The notes under the pieces were generated by a model, which saw nothing but the letters and a program-made list of their open reading frames with translations, was not told where the DNA came from and searched no databases. Shown here piece by piece: positions 26,115 through 34,292 of a stretch of DNA of 48,213 bases (position 1 is the stretch's first letter; each line of letters begins with the position of its first letter). The DNA comes from Rhodocyclaceae bacterium (GTDB lineage: Bacteria; Pseudomonadota; Gammaproteobacteria; Burkholderiales; Rhodocyclaceae). Both the position numbers and the translations under genes were made by a program. The stretch lies in NCBI GenBank assembly GCA_022072095.1, contig JAJVIJ010000024.1, positions 1-48,213 on the forward strand. The letters are read 5' to 3'.

Positions 26115-27230
26115 CTACGAGGCCGGCTCGGGGTGCGCAATCCTCGCCGCCTCAGCACTCGTCGCCTTGTCGGCGCGGAACGCGACCACGTGATCCACGT
26201 CCAGACGGACACCTATTTCCTCGCCCAGCGCATGGTTGTGGTGCGAGGGCACGAGCGACAGCACCTCGGTGCCGGAAGGCAGGCGCAGCGTGTAGAGGAT
26301 ATCGGCACCGCGGAACGCCTTGTGCACGACACGGGCCGTGCGCGGGCTGGCATCGTCGTGCACGACATCGTCCGGGCGCAACAGGATGTCGACATGACAG
26401 TCACGCTCGCAGGCGGCACAGCCCTGGAAACATTCCATCGGCACTTCACCGGCGATTACGCCGAGTTCCATGCGTACGTGATGGCGATCGAGGACGACGC
26501 CTTTCACCAGCGCACCCTGGCCGACGAAGTCGGCGACGAACCGGCTCGCGGGCTGATGGTAGAGCTGATACGGTGTCGCCCACTGCTCGATGCGACCGTC
26601 GTGCATGACGCCGATTTCGTCGGCCAGCGCGAACGCTTCATGCTGGTCGTGCGTGACCAGCAGCGCCGTCACCTGCTCTTCGACGAGCAAGCGCCGCAGC
26701 TCGCCGCCAAGACGTTCGCGCATCTCGGCGTCGAGGCTGGAGAACGGTTCGTCGAGCAGCAGGATCTGCGGGCGTGGCGCGAGCGCGCGGGCGAGCGCCA
26801 CGCGTTGCTGCTGGCCGCCCGACAACTCATGTGGGTAGTTCCGTTCGCGGCCGGTCAGGCCGAGCGCGGCGAGCAGACCGGCGACGCGTTCGCCGCGGCG
26901 CGCGCGCTCGACACCGCTCAGTCCGAATGCGACGTTCTCGGCCACCGTCAGGTGCGGAAACAGCGCATGGTCCTGAAAGACTAGCCCGATGTGCCGCGCT
27001 TCCGGCGGCACATGCACCGCGGGCGAACTGATCGTCCGCCCACCGACCTCGATGCGCCCGCCGGCGACGCGCGCCAAGCCTGCCACCAGGCGCAGCACGG
27101 TCGTCTTGCCACACCCCGATGGCCCAAGCAGACAGCCGATCCGACCATGAGCCAGGCGCAGTCCAAACCCGGACAGGACCATCCTTTGGCCATGCGCAAA
27201 CGCGACGGCTTCAATCACCAGTTCGGCCAC
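26115..27230 (-). CDS. Ferric-type ABC importer ATPase (FbpC-like) with Cys cluster
   Basis: A 371-residue ATPase of an iron(III)/spermidine/sulfate-type importer. Walker A is GPSGCGKTTVLRL, signature [14 protein letters not shown], Walker B ILLLDEPFSSLD, H-loop VTHDQHE, followed by a TOBE-like regulatory domain. Inside that domain residues 267-278 read CFQGCAACERDC (CX3CX2CX3C), an unusual cluster that could bind Fe-S or zinc. I chose GTG 27230 with a strong AAGGGGGG site; the frame upstream to 27299 lacks family similarity. No permease or binding protein is next to it, so the system is split. The specific substrate is inferred from similarity. Confidence 0.87.
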   Translation of the reverse strand: MAELVIEAVAFAHGQRMVLSGFGLRLAHGRIGCLLGPSGCGKTTVLRLVAGLARVAGGRIEVGGRTISSPAVHVPPEARHIGLVFQDHALFPHLTVAENVAFGLSGVERARRGERVAGLLAALGLTGRERNYPHELSGGQQQRVALARALAPRPQILLLDEPFSSLDAEMRERLGGELRRLLVEEQVTALLVTHDQHEAFALADEIGVMHDGRIEQWATPYQLYHQPASRFVADFVGQGALVKGVVLDRHHVRMELGVIAGEVPMECFQGCAACERDCHVDILLRPDDVVHDDASPRTARVVHKAFRGADILYTLRLPSGTEVLSLVPSHHNHALGEEIGVRLDVDHVVAFRADKATSAEAARIAHPEPAS

Positions 27231-27449
27231 GCAAGCCCCCCTTTCTCCGCTTTGCTTTCCGCTGCGTTCCTGTATGGTGCTCGACCATGTCCTTGCCACC
27301 GCCGTCTTTCAACCCGCCGATCCGGCCGAGAGGCTGCGGGACGATGCCCGGCGCGGATCGCTACAATCGCCACTTGCCTCGCCGATATGCCCGGCTCCTA
27401 CATATCACGCTGCCGGGCTTGGCATGAAACAGCGCCGATCGGACCAGAC
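27231..27449. other. Intergenic stretch between the ABC ATPase and the tRNA terminator
   Basis: I see no supported gene here. A 79-codon frame at 27274-27513 runs into the tRNA terminator and tRNA end and has no family resemblance. TACAAT at 27362-27367 is a possible rightward -10 box for rnr without a good -35. The leader of the leftward ABC gene must start in this stretch. Confidence 0.4.
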
Positions 27450-27451
27450 AA

Positions 27452-27487
27452 GAAAAAAGCCGGGCCCCTTGATTCAGGGCGCCGGCC
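27452..27487 (-). terminator. Intrinsic terminator of tRNA-Leu
   Basis: On the minus strand a stem built from GCCGGCGCCCT and AGGGGCCCGGC with a short GAATC loop ends in six T residues. It lies about 28 bases beyond the tRNA 3' end, the expected place. Confidence 0.85.
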
Positions 27488-27514
27488 TTGTACGGACTGC
27501 TGCGTATGCTTAGA

Positions 27515-27599
27515 TGGTGCCCAGAAGAGGACTCGAACCTCCACGCCTCGCGGCACTAGTACCTGAAACTAGCGCGTCTACCAATTCCGCCATCTGGGC
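27515..27599 (-). tRNA. tRNA-Leu (anticodon CAG)
   Basis: The 85-base sequence folds as a class II tRNA. The acceptor stem GCCCAGA pairs with TCTGGGC, and the D arm reads GGCGGAATTGGTAGACGC. The anticodon loop TTCAGGT is closed by CTAGT/ACTAG and reads CAG. A long variable arm follows, then the T arm GGTTCGAGTCC. A73 and CCA are encoded. It decodes CUG. A strong promoter lies just upstream and a terminator downstream; it is antisense to the rnr leader. Confidence 0.97.
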
Positions 27600-27612
27600 G
27601 CAGGGAGCGCGA

Positions 27613-27640
27613 ATTTTAAGGGTATTCGTTCAGATGTCAA
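27613..27640 (-). promoter_or_regulatory. Sigma-70 promoter of tRNA-Leu
   Basis: The minus strand reads TTGACA (27640-27635), a 16-base spacer and TAAAAT (27618-27613). This is close to consensus. A GC-rich discriminator (TCGCGCTCCC) follows, as in stringently controlled stable RNA promoters. Transcription should start about seven bases before the mature 5' end. The -35 box overlaps the first codons of rnr on the other strand. Confidence 0.85.
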
Positions 27641-29871
27641 TGAAAAGGACCATGAAACCCAAACCCAGCCCCTCCACGGTCCGTGCGCGTGACCCTGAAC
27701 TCGAGCAGGAGACCGGGAAATATCCCAAGCCCTTGCCCTCCCGCACCTACATCATGCAGACGCTGGAGCAGCATGGCGTGCCCATGCCATTCGAACAGCT
27801 CGCGGCCACGCTGGAGCTCTTGCCCGACGAGCAAGAGTCCTTCGAACGGCGACTGCGCGCGATGGAGCGCGATGGCCAGGTCATGCAGAACCGACGCGGT
27901 GCCTGGCTGATTCCGGACAAGGCCGACCTGATTCGCGGAAGGGTCGCCGGCCACCCGGATGGCTATGGCTTCTGCATCCCCGATGCCGGGGGCGAGGATC
28001 TGTTCCTGCCACCGCGAGAAATGCGCAGCGTGCTGCATGGTGACCGCGTGCTGGTGCGGCGCGCCGGTGTTGACCGGCGCGGACGTCGCGAGGCGCGCAT
28101 CGTCGAAATCATCGAGCGCGCAAACACCCGTATCGTCGGCCGTGTCGTGCGGGAAGCCGGTGTTGCGCTGCTGGTGCCGGAAGACAAGCGCATCAGCCAG
28201 GACGTACTCATCGAAACCGAGGGTCGTGGCAAGAAAAAGAAGGCGCTGCCGGAGGCCGGCACGATCGTCGTCGGCGAATTGCTCAGTCAACCGAGCACCA
28301 ATGTGCCGCCCGTCGTGCGCATCGTCGAGATCCTGGGGCGTCATCTCGACCCCGGCATGGAAATCGAGATCGCACTGCGCAAGCATGATCTCCCATTCGA
28401 GTTCTCGCGTGCGGCGCTCGCGCAGGCGAGCCGTGTTCCCGAGCGCATCAAGAAGGCCGACCTCGCCGGTCGGGAGGATCTGCGGACGCTGCCGCTGGTC
28501 ACGATCGATGGCGAAACGGCCCGCGACTTCGACGACGCGGTTTTTGCCCAGGCCGTCGCCGGTCGTTGCTGGCGCCTGATCGTCGCCATTGCCGATGTCG
28601 GCCATTACGTCGCGCCGGACAGCCCCCTGGATCGGGAGGCGTTCGAGCGAGGCAACTCGGTGTACTTCCCGCGGCGCGTGATCCCGATGCTGCCGGAAAA
28701 GCTCTCCAACGGGCTGTGCTCGCTGAACCCCGATGTCGATCGTCTGTGCCTCGCCTGCGACATGGTCGTGGGTGCCGCCGGCGCGATCCGCAGCTACCGC
28801 TTCTATCCGGCGGTCATGCGTTCGCACGCGCGCCTGACCTACACCGAGGTCGCGGCAGCGCTGTACGAGGGCGATGCCGATGCCCAAGCACGTCTGGGCT
28901 CGCTGCGCCCGCACCTCGAGTCGCTGAACCGGGTCTTTGGTGCGCTCGCGCGCGCGCGCAGCCGGCGTGGGGCGATCGACTTTGATACCGTGGAGACGCA
29001 GATCGATTTCGACGAAAACGGCAAGATCAGGCAGATCCTCCCCTACGAGCGCAACGATGCCCACCGGCTGATCGAGGAATGCATGCTCGCGGCCAACGTC
29101 TGCGCTTCGGATTTCCTCGAACAGAGCGCACACCCCGTGCTCTATCGCATCCACGCGGGGCCGAGCGCGGACAGGCTCGCGCGGCTGCGGGAATTCCTTG
29201 CCGGTTTCGGCCTGCAACTTGCCGGCGGCGACGGCCCGCAGGCCAAGCACTACGCGAAACTGTTGGAACAGATCGCGCAGCGTCCCGACCGGCAATTGCT
29301 GCAAACGGTGATGCTGCGCTCGCTGTCGCAGGCCGTCTATAGCCCGGACAACGTCGGCCATTTCGGCCTCGCTTACGAGCGCTATACCCATTTCACGTCA
29401 CCGATACGGCGCTACCCCGACCTTCTGGTCCATCGTGCGATCCGTGCCGCCCTGGCCGGCCGCCGCTATGCCCCGGGTGACTGGGACGAGATCGGTCGGC
29501 ACTGTTCGATGACCGAGCGGCGCGCCGACGAGGCGACGCGCGAGGTCATGTCCTTCCTGAAGTGCCACTTCATGCGCGACCGGATCGGCGAGCGCTTCAG
29601 CGGATCCGTCTCCAGCGTCACACCCTTCGGCCTGTTCGTCGCGCTCGACGACACCTTTGTCGAGGGCCTGGTCCATATTTCGGACCTGGGCAACGACTAT
29701 TTCCACTATCACGCGGCCCGGCACGAATTGCTGGGCGAGCGCAGCGGTCGCCGCTTCCGTCTGGCCGACCGGCTGCACGTCGAGCTGCTGCGTGTCGACA
29801 CGGACACGCGCAAGATCGATTTCAGACTGGTCGATGAAGCGGGTGCACGCAAGGGCAAGCGTCGTGGCTGA
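27634..29871 (+). CDS. rnr: Ribonuclease R
   Basis: A 3'-5' exoribonuclease (745 residues from this start) that degrades structured RNA and helps rRNA and tRNA quality control. Order: N-terminal winged helix (about 30-95), two cold-shock domains, RNB domain with the metal-binding acidic cluster in IDGETARDFDDAVFA and the family stretch PEKLSNGLCSLNPDVDRL, then an S1 domain (SVSSVTPFGLFVALDDTFVE, GLVHISDL). Start choice: ATG 27634 (AAGGG 11 bases upstream), 27640 or 27652 (AAAAGGA just before) are all possible. rnr followed by rlmB is conserved in gammaproteobacteria, and the stop overlaps the rlmB GTG. Confidence 0.95.
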   Translation: MSMKRTMKPKPSPSTVRARDPELEQETGKYPKPLPSRTYIMQTLEQHGVPMPFEQLAATLELLPDEQESFERRLRAMERDGQVMQNRRGAWLIPDKADLIRGRVAGHPDGYGFCIPDAGGEDLFLPPREMRSVLHGDRVLVRRAGVDRRGRREARIVEIIERANTRIVGRVVREAGVALLVPEDKRISQDVLIETEGRGKKKKALPEAGTIVVGELLSQPSTNVPPVVRIVEILGRHLDPGMEIEIALRKHDLPFEFSRAALAQASRVPERIKKADLAGREDLRTLPLVTIDGETARDFDDAVFAQAVAGRCWRLIVAIADVGHYVAPDSPLDREAFERGNSVYFPRRVIPMLPEKLSNGLCSLNPDVDRLCLACDMVVGAAGAIRSYRFYPAVMRSHARLTYTEVAAALYEGDADAQARLGSLRPHLESLNRVFGALARARSRRGAIDFDTVETQIDFDENGKIRQILPYERNDAHRLIEECMLAANVCASDFLEQSAHPVLYRIHAGPSADRLARLREFLAGFGLQLAGGDGPQAKHYAKLLEQIAQRPDRQLLQTVMLRSLSQAVYSPDNVGHFGLAYERYTHFTSPIRRYPDLLVHRAIRAALAGRRYAPGDWDEIGRHCSMTERRADEATREVMSFLKCHFMRDRIGERFSGSVSSVTPFGLFVALDDTFVEGLVHISDLGNDYFHYHAARHELLGERSGRRFRLADRLHVELLRVDTDTRKIDFRLVDEAGARKGKRRG

Positions 29872-30643
29872 GCGTCGTCTGATCGCCGGCATCCACCCCA
29901 TCCGCGTGCGCCTGCGCCAGCGTGCGGGCGCGGTCAAGGAGCTGTTCTGCGCACGCGAACGGGACGACGCCAGGATGCACGAGCTGATCCAGCTCGCCGA
30001 GCAACATTCGATTCCGGTGCGCTTCATCGATGCCCAGCGACTGGATGCGATGGCCGGCGGCGCGCGCCATCAAGGCGTGGTCGCGCGCGTCGACCCGCTA
30101 GACGCCCCGGACGACGTGCACGACATCCTCGACCGGCTCGAAGACCGCGCGACCAGTGCGCTGCTGCTGGTACTGGACGGCATCCAGGATCCCCACAATC
30201 TGGGCGCCTGCCTGCGCGTCGCCGATGCCGCCGGCGTACACGCCGTGATCGCGCCCAAGGACCGCGCCGTCGGCATCTCCGTGACGGTCGAGCGCGTCGC
30301 CGCGGGCGCGGTGGACAACGTCCCCTACCTGACCGTCACCAACCTCGCGCGCACGCTGCGCGAGCTCAAGGAGCGCAGCATCGTCTGCATCGGCGCCGAC
30401 GACTCGGCCCCGACCGATCTGTGGCAAGTCGACCAGCAGGCATCGATCGCCTGGGTGCTGGGCGCCGAAGGCGCCGGTCTGCGCCGCCTGACCCGAGAGA
30501 CATGCGACCGGCTCGCACGCATACCCATGTACGGCGCCGTCGAAAGCCTCAACGTCTCGGTCGCCACCGGCATCTGCCTGTTCGAGGCGCGACGGCAGCG
30601 CGAGCGGGATCGAGGGTGGCAGGTGTCCCGTGGTGCCGATTAG
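29864..30643 (+). CDS. rlmB: 23S rRNA (guanosine 2'-O) methyltransferase RlmB
   Basis: A 259-residue SpoU-type methyltransferase that modifies G2251 of 23S rRNA. A substrate-binding domain at the N-terminus (about 1-80) precedes the trefoil-knot SPOUT domain with LDGIQDPHNLGACLRVADAA, WVLGAEGAGLRRL and MYGAVESLNVSVATGICLFE, which are motifs 1 to 3. GTG 29864 overlaps the rnr stop; AAGGG lies upstream. The stop shares four bases with the stop of the convergent aminotransferase gene. Confidence 0.95.
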   Translation: MAERRLIAGIHPIRVRLRQRAGAVKELFCARERDDARMHELIQLAEQHSIPVRFIDAQRLDAMAGGARHQGVVARVDPLDAPDDVHDILDRLEDRATSALLLVLDGIQDPHNLGACLRVADAAGVHAVIAPKDRAVGISVTVERVAAGAVDNVPYLTVTNLARTLRELKERSIVCIGADDSAPTDLWQVDQQASIAWVLGAEGAGLRRLTRETCDRLARIPMYGAVESLNVSVATGICLFEARRQRERDRGWQVSRGAD

Positions 30644-31815
30644 CGGGTCGCCCTGGCCATTACGTCCTGGATTGCATCCTGCGTTTGCAGCATCTCGGCC
30701 GACGTCAGAGTCGGATGCACCAGAAACATGAGGCTCGTTTCGCCGAGAAGCCTCGCGGTCGCGAGTCGGTGTCGCGGCCGCCAAGGGCTTTGCTCGAAGG
30801 CACGCTCCAGGTACACCTCCGAGCATGAGCCTTGGTAGCAGGGCACTCCGTGTCGATTGATCTCGTCGACGATACGGTCCCGGCTCCATCCATCGGCCAG
30901 TCTCTCCGGGCGAATTCGTACGTAGCACTTGTAGTAGGCGTGCTCACTGCCCTCCGGCAGCTCCGGTACATACAGGGCACGCTGCTGGCGACAGGTGTTC
31001 AGAATGGCGAGCGCGTGCTCTGTCCGGAGGTGTGTCCACGAGGGCATGCGACGAAGCTGAATCCTGCCTATCGCCGCCTGCATTTCGAGCATGCGCCAGT
31101 TGGTGCCGAAACTTTCGTGCAGCCAGCGAAAGCCGGGTGGATGTTGTCTTTCGTACACGGCAGCAAAGCTTTTTCCGTGATCCTTGTAGGCCCACATGCT
31201 GCGCCACATGGCTTCATCATTGGTCGTGACCATGCCGCCTTCGCCGCCGGTGCTCATGATCTTGTCCTGACAAAAACTCCAGGCGCCGATGTCGCCAATG
31301 CTTCCTACGCTACGCCCCTTGTAACGCGCACCGTGCGCCTGGGCGCAGTCTTCGACGACCTTGATCCCATGCCGTCCCGCCAGATCCATGATGGGATCCA
31401 TGTCGCACGGCCATCCGGCCAGATGCACGCAGATCAGGGCTCTGGTGCGTGCCGTCAGCACCTGTGCGATGGTCCGCGCCGACAGGTTGCCGCTATCCGG
31501 TTCAACGTCGGCAAAGACCGGCGTGGCACCGGAGTTCACCACGCACGATACGCTCGCGATAAACGTGCGCGGCGTCACCACGACCTCGTCGCCCGGCCCG
31601 ATGTCAAGGCCCTTCAACGCCAAGTCGAGTGCGACGGTGCCGTTGGCCAAAGCCACCGCGTGGCGAGTGCCGCACCAAGTAGCGAATTCCCTTTCGAATT
31701 CGCGTGCCTCACCACCTGTCCAATAATTGACTTTGTTGGACAACAGTACCTGCCGTACCGCGTGTGCTTCCTCTTCGGTGAAGGAGGGCCAGGGAGAAAA
31801 GTGGGTATTCAGCAT
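30640..31815 (-). CDS. DegT/DnrJ/EryC1/StrS aminotransferase (PglE-like)
   Basis: A 391-residue PLP-dependent sugar aminotransferase. The PLP lysine is in CQDKIMSTGGEGG, with VVEDCAQAHGARYKG upstream and the family start WPSFTEEEAHAVRQVL. It would transfer an amino group to a keto group of a nucleotide-activated sugar. Directly upstream lie a PglD-like acetyltransferase and a PglC-like phosphosugar transferase, so the most likely step is making UDP-4-amino-4,6-dideoxy-GlcNAc in a bacillosamine-type route. The needed 4,6-dehydratase (PglF) is not in the window. It is the last gene of the leftward glycan operon. Confidence 0.9.
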   Translation of the reverse strand: MLNTHFSPWPSFTEEEAHAVRQVLLSNKVNYWTGGEAREFEREFATWCGTRHAVALANGTVALDLALKGLDIGPGDEVVVTPRTFIASVSCVVNSGATPVFADVEPDSGNLSARTIAQVLTARTRALICVHLAGWPCDMDPIMDLAGRHGIKVVEDCAQAHGARYKGRSVGSIGDIGAWSFCQDKIMSTGGEGGMVTTNDEAMWRSMWAYKDHGKSFAAVYERQHPPGFRWLHESFGTNWRMLEMQAAIGRIQLRRMPSWTHLRTEHALAILNTCRQQRALYVPELPEGSEHAYYKCYVRIRPERLADGWSRDRIVDEINRHGVPCYQGSCSEVYLERAFEQSPWRPRHRLATARLLGETSLMFLVHPTLTSAEMLQTQDAIQDVMARATR

Positions 31816-31835
31816 CGGACCGTTACTTCCTTGAC

Positions 31836-32453
31836 TTAGCGCGGTCGGGCCGGGTTACCTACTACGGTCAAGTTGTCGGCAACCGGGCCGACCACTACAG
31901 CACCCGCGCCGACCATGACGCGTTCGCCGATGACGACCCCCTGTTTGACTGTGGCCCCGACCCCGACCCAGCTACCGAAACCGACCTGAACGTTGCCGGA
32001 CAGGTGAGCACCAGGGCAGATGTGTACCGCTGCTTCCAATCGGCAGTCGTGGTCCACCGTGGCGCCCGTGTTGATGATACCGGCCGGACCAACCACGACA
32101 TCGACATTGACCACAGCGCCCGCCATCACCACCGTACCGGGTCCCAGTACCGCGTGTCGGCTTACCGACGCTGCGGGATGTACCACGGTCGCGAACTGCG
32201 CGCCAGCCTCCTGCAAAACCAGCTGCTTCTTCCAGCGGACCATGCAGTCGCCGATCGATACCACCACGCCGCCGAACTGGTCCAGTCGCGCAAGCAGCGC
32301 TGCGCCATCGCCGACCACTACCCAAGGGCCATTGCGCATGCGCCGTGGCCAGGCATCATCGAAGAACTCGACCGCTTCCCAGCCGACAAGCGCAGCCATG
32401 TCGGCCACCACCTTGCCATGCCCACTGGCGCCTAGCAGCGCAAGCCGCTTCAA
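31836..32453 (-). CDS. Sugar O/N-acetyltransferase of the NeuD/PglD family
   Basis: A 205-residue protein with an N-terminal Rossmann-like nucleotide-sugar-binding part (LALLGASGHGKVVADMA) and a C-terminal left-handed beta-helix of hexapeptide repeats (GIINTGATVDHDCRLE, with the catalytic His region). This is the pattern of PglD, which acetylates UDP-4-amino-FucNAc-type sugars. It overlaps the sugar transferase gene by four bases. Next to a DegT aminotransferase it strongly suggests a diacetamido-sugar pathway. Confidence 0.9.
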   Translation of the reverse strand: MKRLALLGASGHGKVVADMAALVGWEAVEFFDDAWPRRMRNGPWVVVGDGAALLARLDQFGGVVVSIGDCMVRWKKQLVLQEAGAQFATVVHPAASVSRHAVLGPGTVVMAGAVVNVDVVVGPAGIINTGATVDHDCRLEAAVHICPGAHLSGNVQVGFGSWVGVGATVKQGVVIGERVMVGAGAVVVGPVADNLTVVGNPARPR

Positions 32454-33043
32454 GGTTTGTTCCCGGTGAATTTCGGCATGGTCGCCTCACCCTGAGCGCT
32501 GATACCTTCGCGCACCAACACCTTGCGTACCGTGAGCCACAGAATGCGCAGATCGAGCCGGAGTGTGCGGTGGTTGACGTACCAGACGTCGAGCTTGAAA
32601 CGCTCATCCCAACTCAGAGCATTGCGACCATTGACCTGGGCCCAACCGGTGATGCCCGGGCGCACTTCGTGACGGCGTGCCTGTTCCGGGGAGTACAGCG
32701 ACAGATATTCCATCAAGAGTGGTCGGGGCCCGACCAGACTCATGTCGCCGCGCAGCACATTCCAAAGCTCGGGCAGTTCGTCAAGACTGTTGGTGCGCAG
32801 AAAGCGGCCAAAGGGGGTAAGGCGCTGAGCGTCGGGCAGTAACGTACTATCCTGGCCGCGTGCATCGGTCATCGTACGGAACTTGACAAGCGTGAACGGG
32901 CGCCCATGCAAGCCTGGACGGGTCTGTCGAAACAGTACCGGGCTCCCCAGCCGGAGTCGGACCAGACAGGCCAGCAACAATAGCGGCAGGCACAGGACAA
33001 GCAAGGCCAAGCCGGCAAGCAACACGTCCATCAATCTCTTCAT
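32450..33043 (-). CDS. Small phosphoglycosyl transferase (PglC-type sugar transferase)
   Basis: A 197-residue monotopic enzyme that moves a phospho-sugar from its UDP carrier to undecaprenyl phosphate, the first membrane step. A single hydrophobic N-terminal hairpin (about 5-27) with basic flanks is followed by RPGLHGRPFTLVKFRTM, the catalytic DELPELWNVLRGDMSLVGPR with the Asp-Glu dyad, and the family stretch RPGITGWAQVNGRN. It is of the small PglC class, not the large WbaP class. Neighbours point to a bacillosamine-type sugar as donor. Confidence 0.92.
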   Translation of the reverse strand: MKRLMDVLLAGLALLVLCLPLLLLACLVRLRLGSPVLFRQTRPGLHGRPFTLVKFRTMTDARGQDSTLLPDAQRLTPFGRFLRTNSLDELPELWNVLRGDMSLVGPRPLLMEYLSLYSPEQARRHEVRPGITGWAQVNGRNALSWDERFKLDVWYVNHRTLRLDLRILWLTVRKVLVREGISAQGEATMPKFTGNKP

Positions 33044-33056
33044 GTCGACAATGACA

Positions 33057-34292
33057 TCAGGTCACGGCATGGCGCCCTATCATGCAACATTCCAGCCAGT
33101 CTACCCATTGGTCGGCAAGCAGGCTACGCTCGAACTGCCGCCGCGCCAGTTCGCGGCCCCGTTCACCCATCGCACGCAGAGCGATGCGGTCGTCTGCAGC
33201 CAACTCCAGCGCATCGGCAAAAGCCCGAAAATCGTCCGGTGGGACCGCCAGCCCGCAGCGGTGCTGCGCGATGAGTTCGGCCAGCCAGCCGGGGTAGTTG
33301 TTGAGTACAGGCAGGCCCGCAGCCAGGTAGTCGAAAAACTTGTTCGGCGAGGTTCCGTAGTAGAACGCTGGAACATTCGCGAGTATCTGTAGTCCGACGT
33401 CGCTTGCAGCCATCAATCCAGCCAACCTGGCCTTGTCTACCGGTTCATGAAAGATCACGTTATCCAATCTCTCCCCTAGCGCACGTGCCTCGAGGTGGGG
33501 CTTGAGCTGGCCTTGGCCGATCAGTAGCAGTTTGATGTCGCTGCGTCCGCGGCGCTTGAGTTCGGCGGCGGCATTGAGCACAGCGTCCAGGCCGTTCGCG
33601 AAGCCATGAGTGCCGGCAAATACGGCGAGGAGGTCGCGCGCATCCACCCCGTCGGGTCGCCAGGGTGTGGTGTTGGTAGCGAAGATGTCAAAGTCGCAGC
33701 CGTTGGGGACCAGGGTTACGCGCTCCCGCGGCACGCCACGGGCCACGATTCCTTCCACGATGCCCGGCGACAGCCCGATCAGGCGATGTGCCGAGCGATA
33801 ACTCGCCCATTCCAGTAGCGACATCGCCGCCAGCACCAGCGGGTTGCGGATGACGCCCATTGCCCTGGGTAGTTCGGGCCACAGGTCACGCACCTCGAAA
33901 ACGAAGCGCTTACGGCGCAGCCAGCGCGCGAAGATCCCGGGAATGCCGGCTGTCAGCGGTGTCGTCGTGGCAAACAGCAGGTCATACCGCTCGCTGAACA
34001 CCAGCGTACTGCTGCGCAACGCAAACCTGGCGAAGGTCAGGGCACGCTTTACGAACCCATCGCTGTTGGAATATTTCAAGTCGAATTCGATGACGTCGAT
34101 GCCGTCCGCGCGCCCACGTCGGCACCCGCGCACGAAGGGCTGAGCCAGCCCCGTTTCGCCCCCGCCGTAGCTGCCGCACACCATCGTCACCTGGTGCCCA
34201 CGGGCCAGGAGGCGACGCGCCATCTCGTAAGACCGGATACCGGCCGAGCCGCGTGGAGTCGAAAAGTGCTGGTGGAAATATAGAACCCTCAT
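33057..34292 (-). CDS. Glycosyltransferase family 4 (WbuB-like)
   Basis: A 411-residue GT-B enzyme. The start RVLYFHQHFSTPRGSAGIRS resembles WbuB-type transferases that add the second sugar to a lipid-linked HexNAc. FEVRDLWPELP and VPNGCDFDIF are typical, and the C-terminal half has GTSPNKFFDYLAAGLPVLN. The donor is not known. It sits next to the initiating transferase, in line with an early step. It overlaps the heparinase-like gene by four bases. Confidence 0.9.
   Translation of the reverse strand: MRVLYFHQHFSTPRGSAGIRSYEMARRLLARGHQVTMVCGSYGGGETGLAQPFVRGCRRGRADGIDVIEFDLKYSNSDGFVKRALTFARFALRSSTLVFSERYDLLFATTTPLTAGIPGIFARWLRRKRFVFEVRDLWPELPRAMGVIRNPLVLAAMSLLEWASYRSAHRLIGLSPGIVEGIVARGVPRERVTLVPNGCDFDIFATNTTPWRPDGVDARDLLAVFAGTHGFANGLDAVLNAAAELKRRGRSDIKLLLIGQGQLKPHLEARALGERLDNVIFHEPVDKARLAGLMAASDVGLQILANVPAFYYGTSPNKFFDYLAAGLPVLNNYPGWLAELIAQHRCGLAVPPDDFRAFADALELAADDRIALRAMGERGRELARRQFERSLLADQWVDWLECCMIGRHAVT

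Noticed and set aside
27274-27513. 79-codon rightward frame before the tRNA
   Set aside because: It crosses the tRNA terminator, shows no ribosome site and no family similarity.
30832-31839. 335-codon frame opposite the aminotransferase
   Set aside because: The leftward frame has clear aminotransferase motifs; this one is its shadow.
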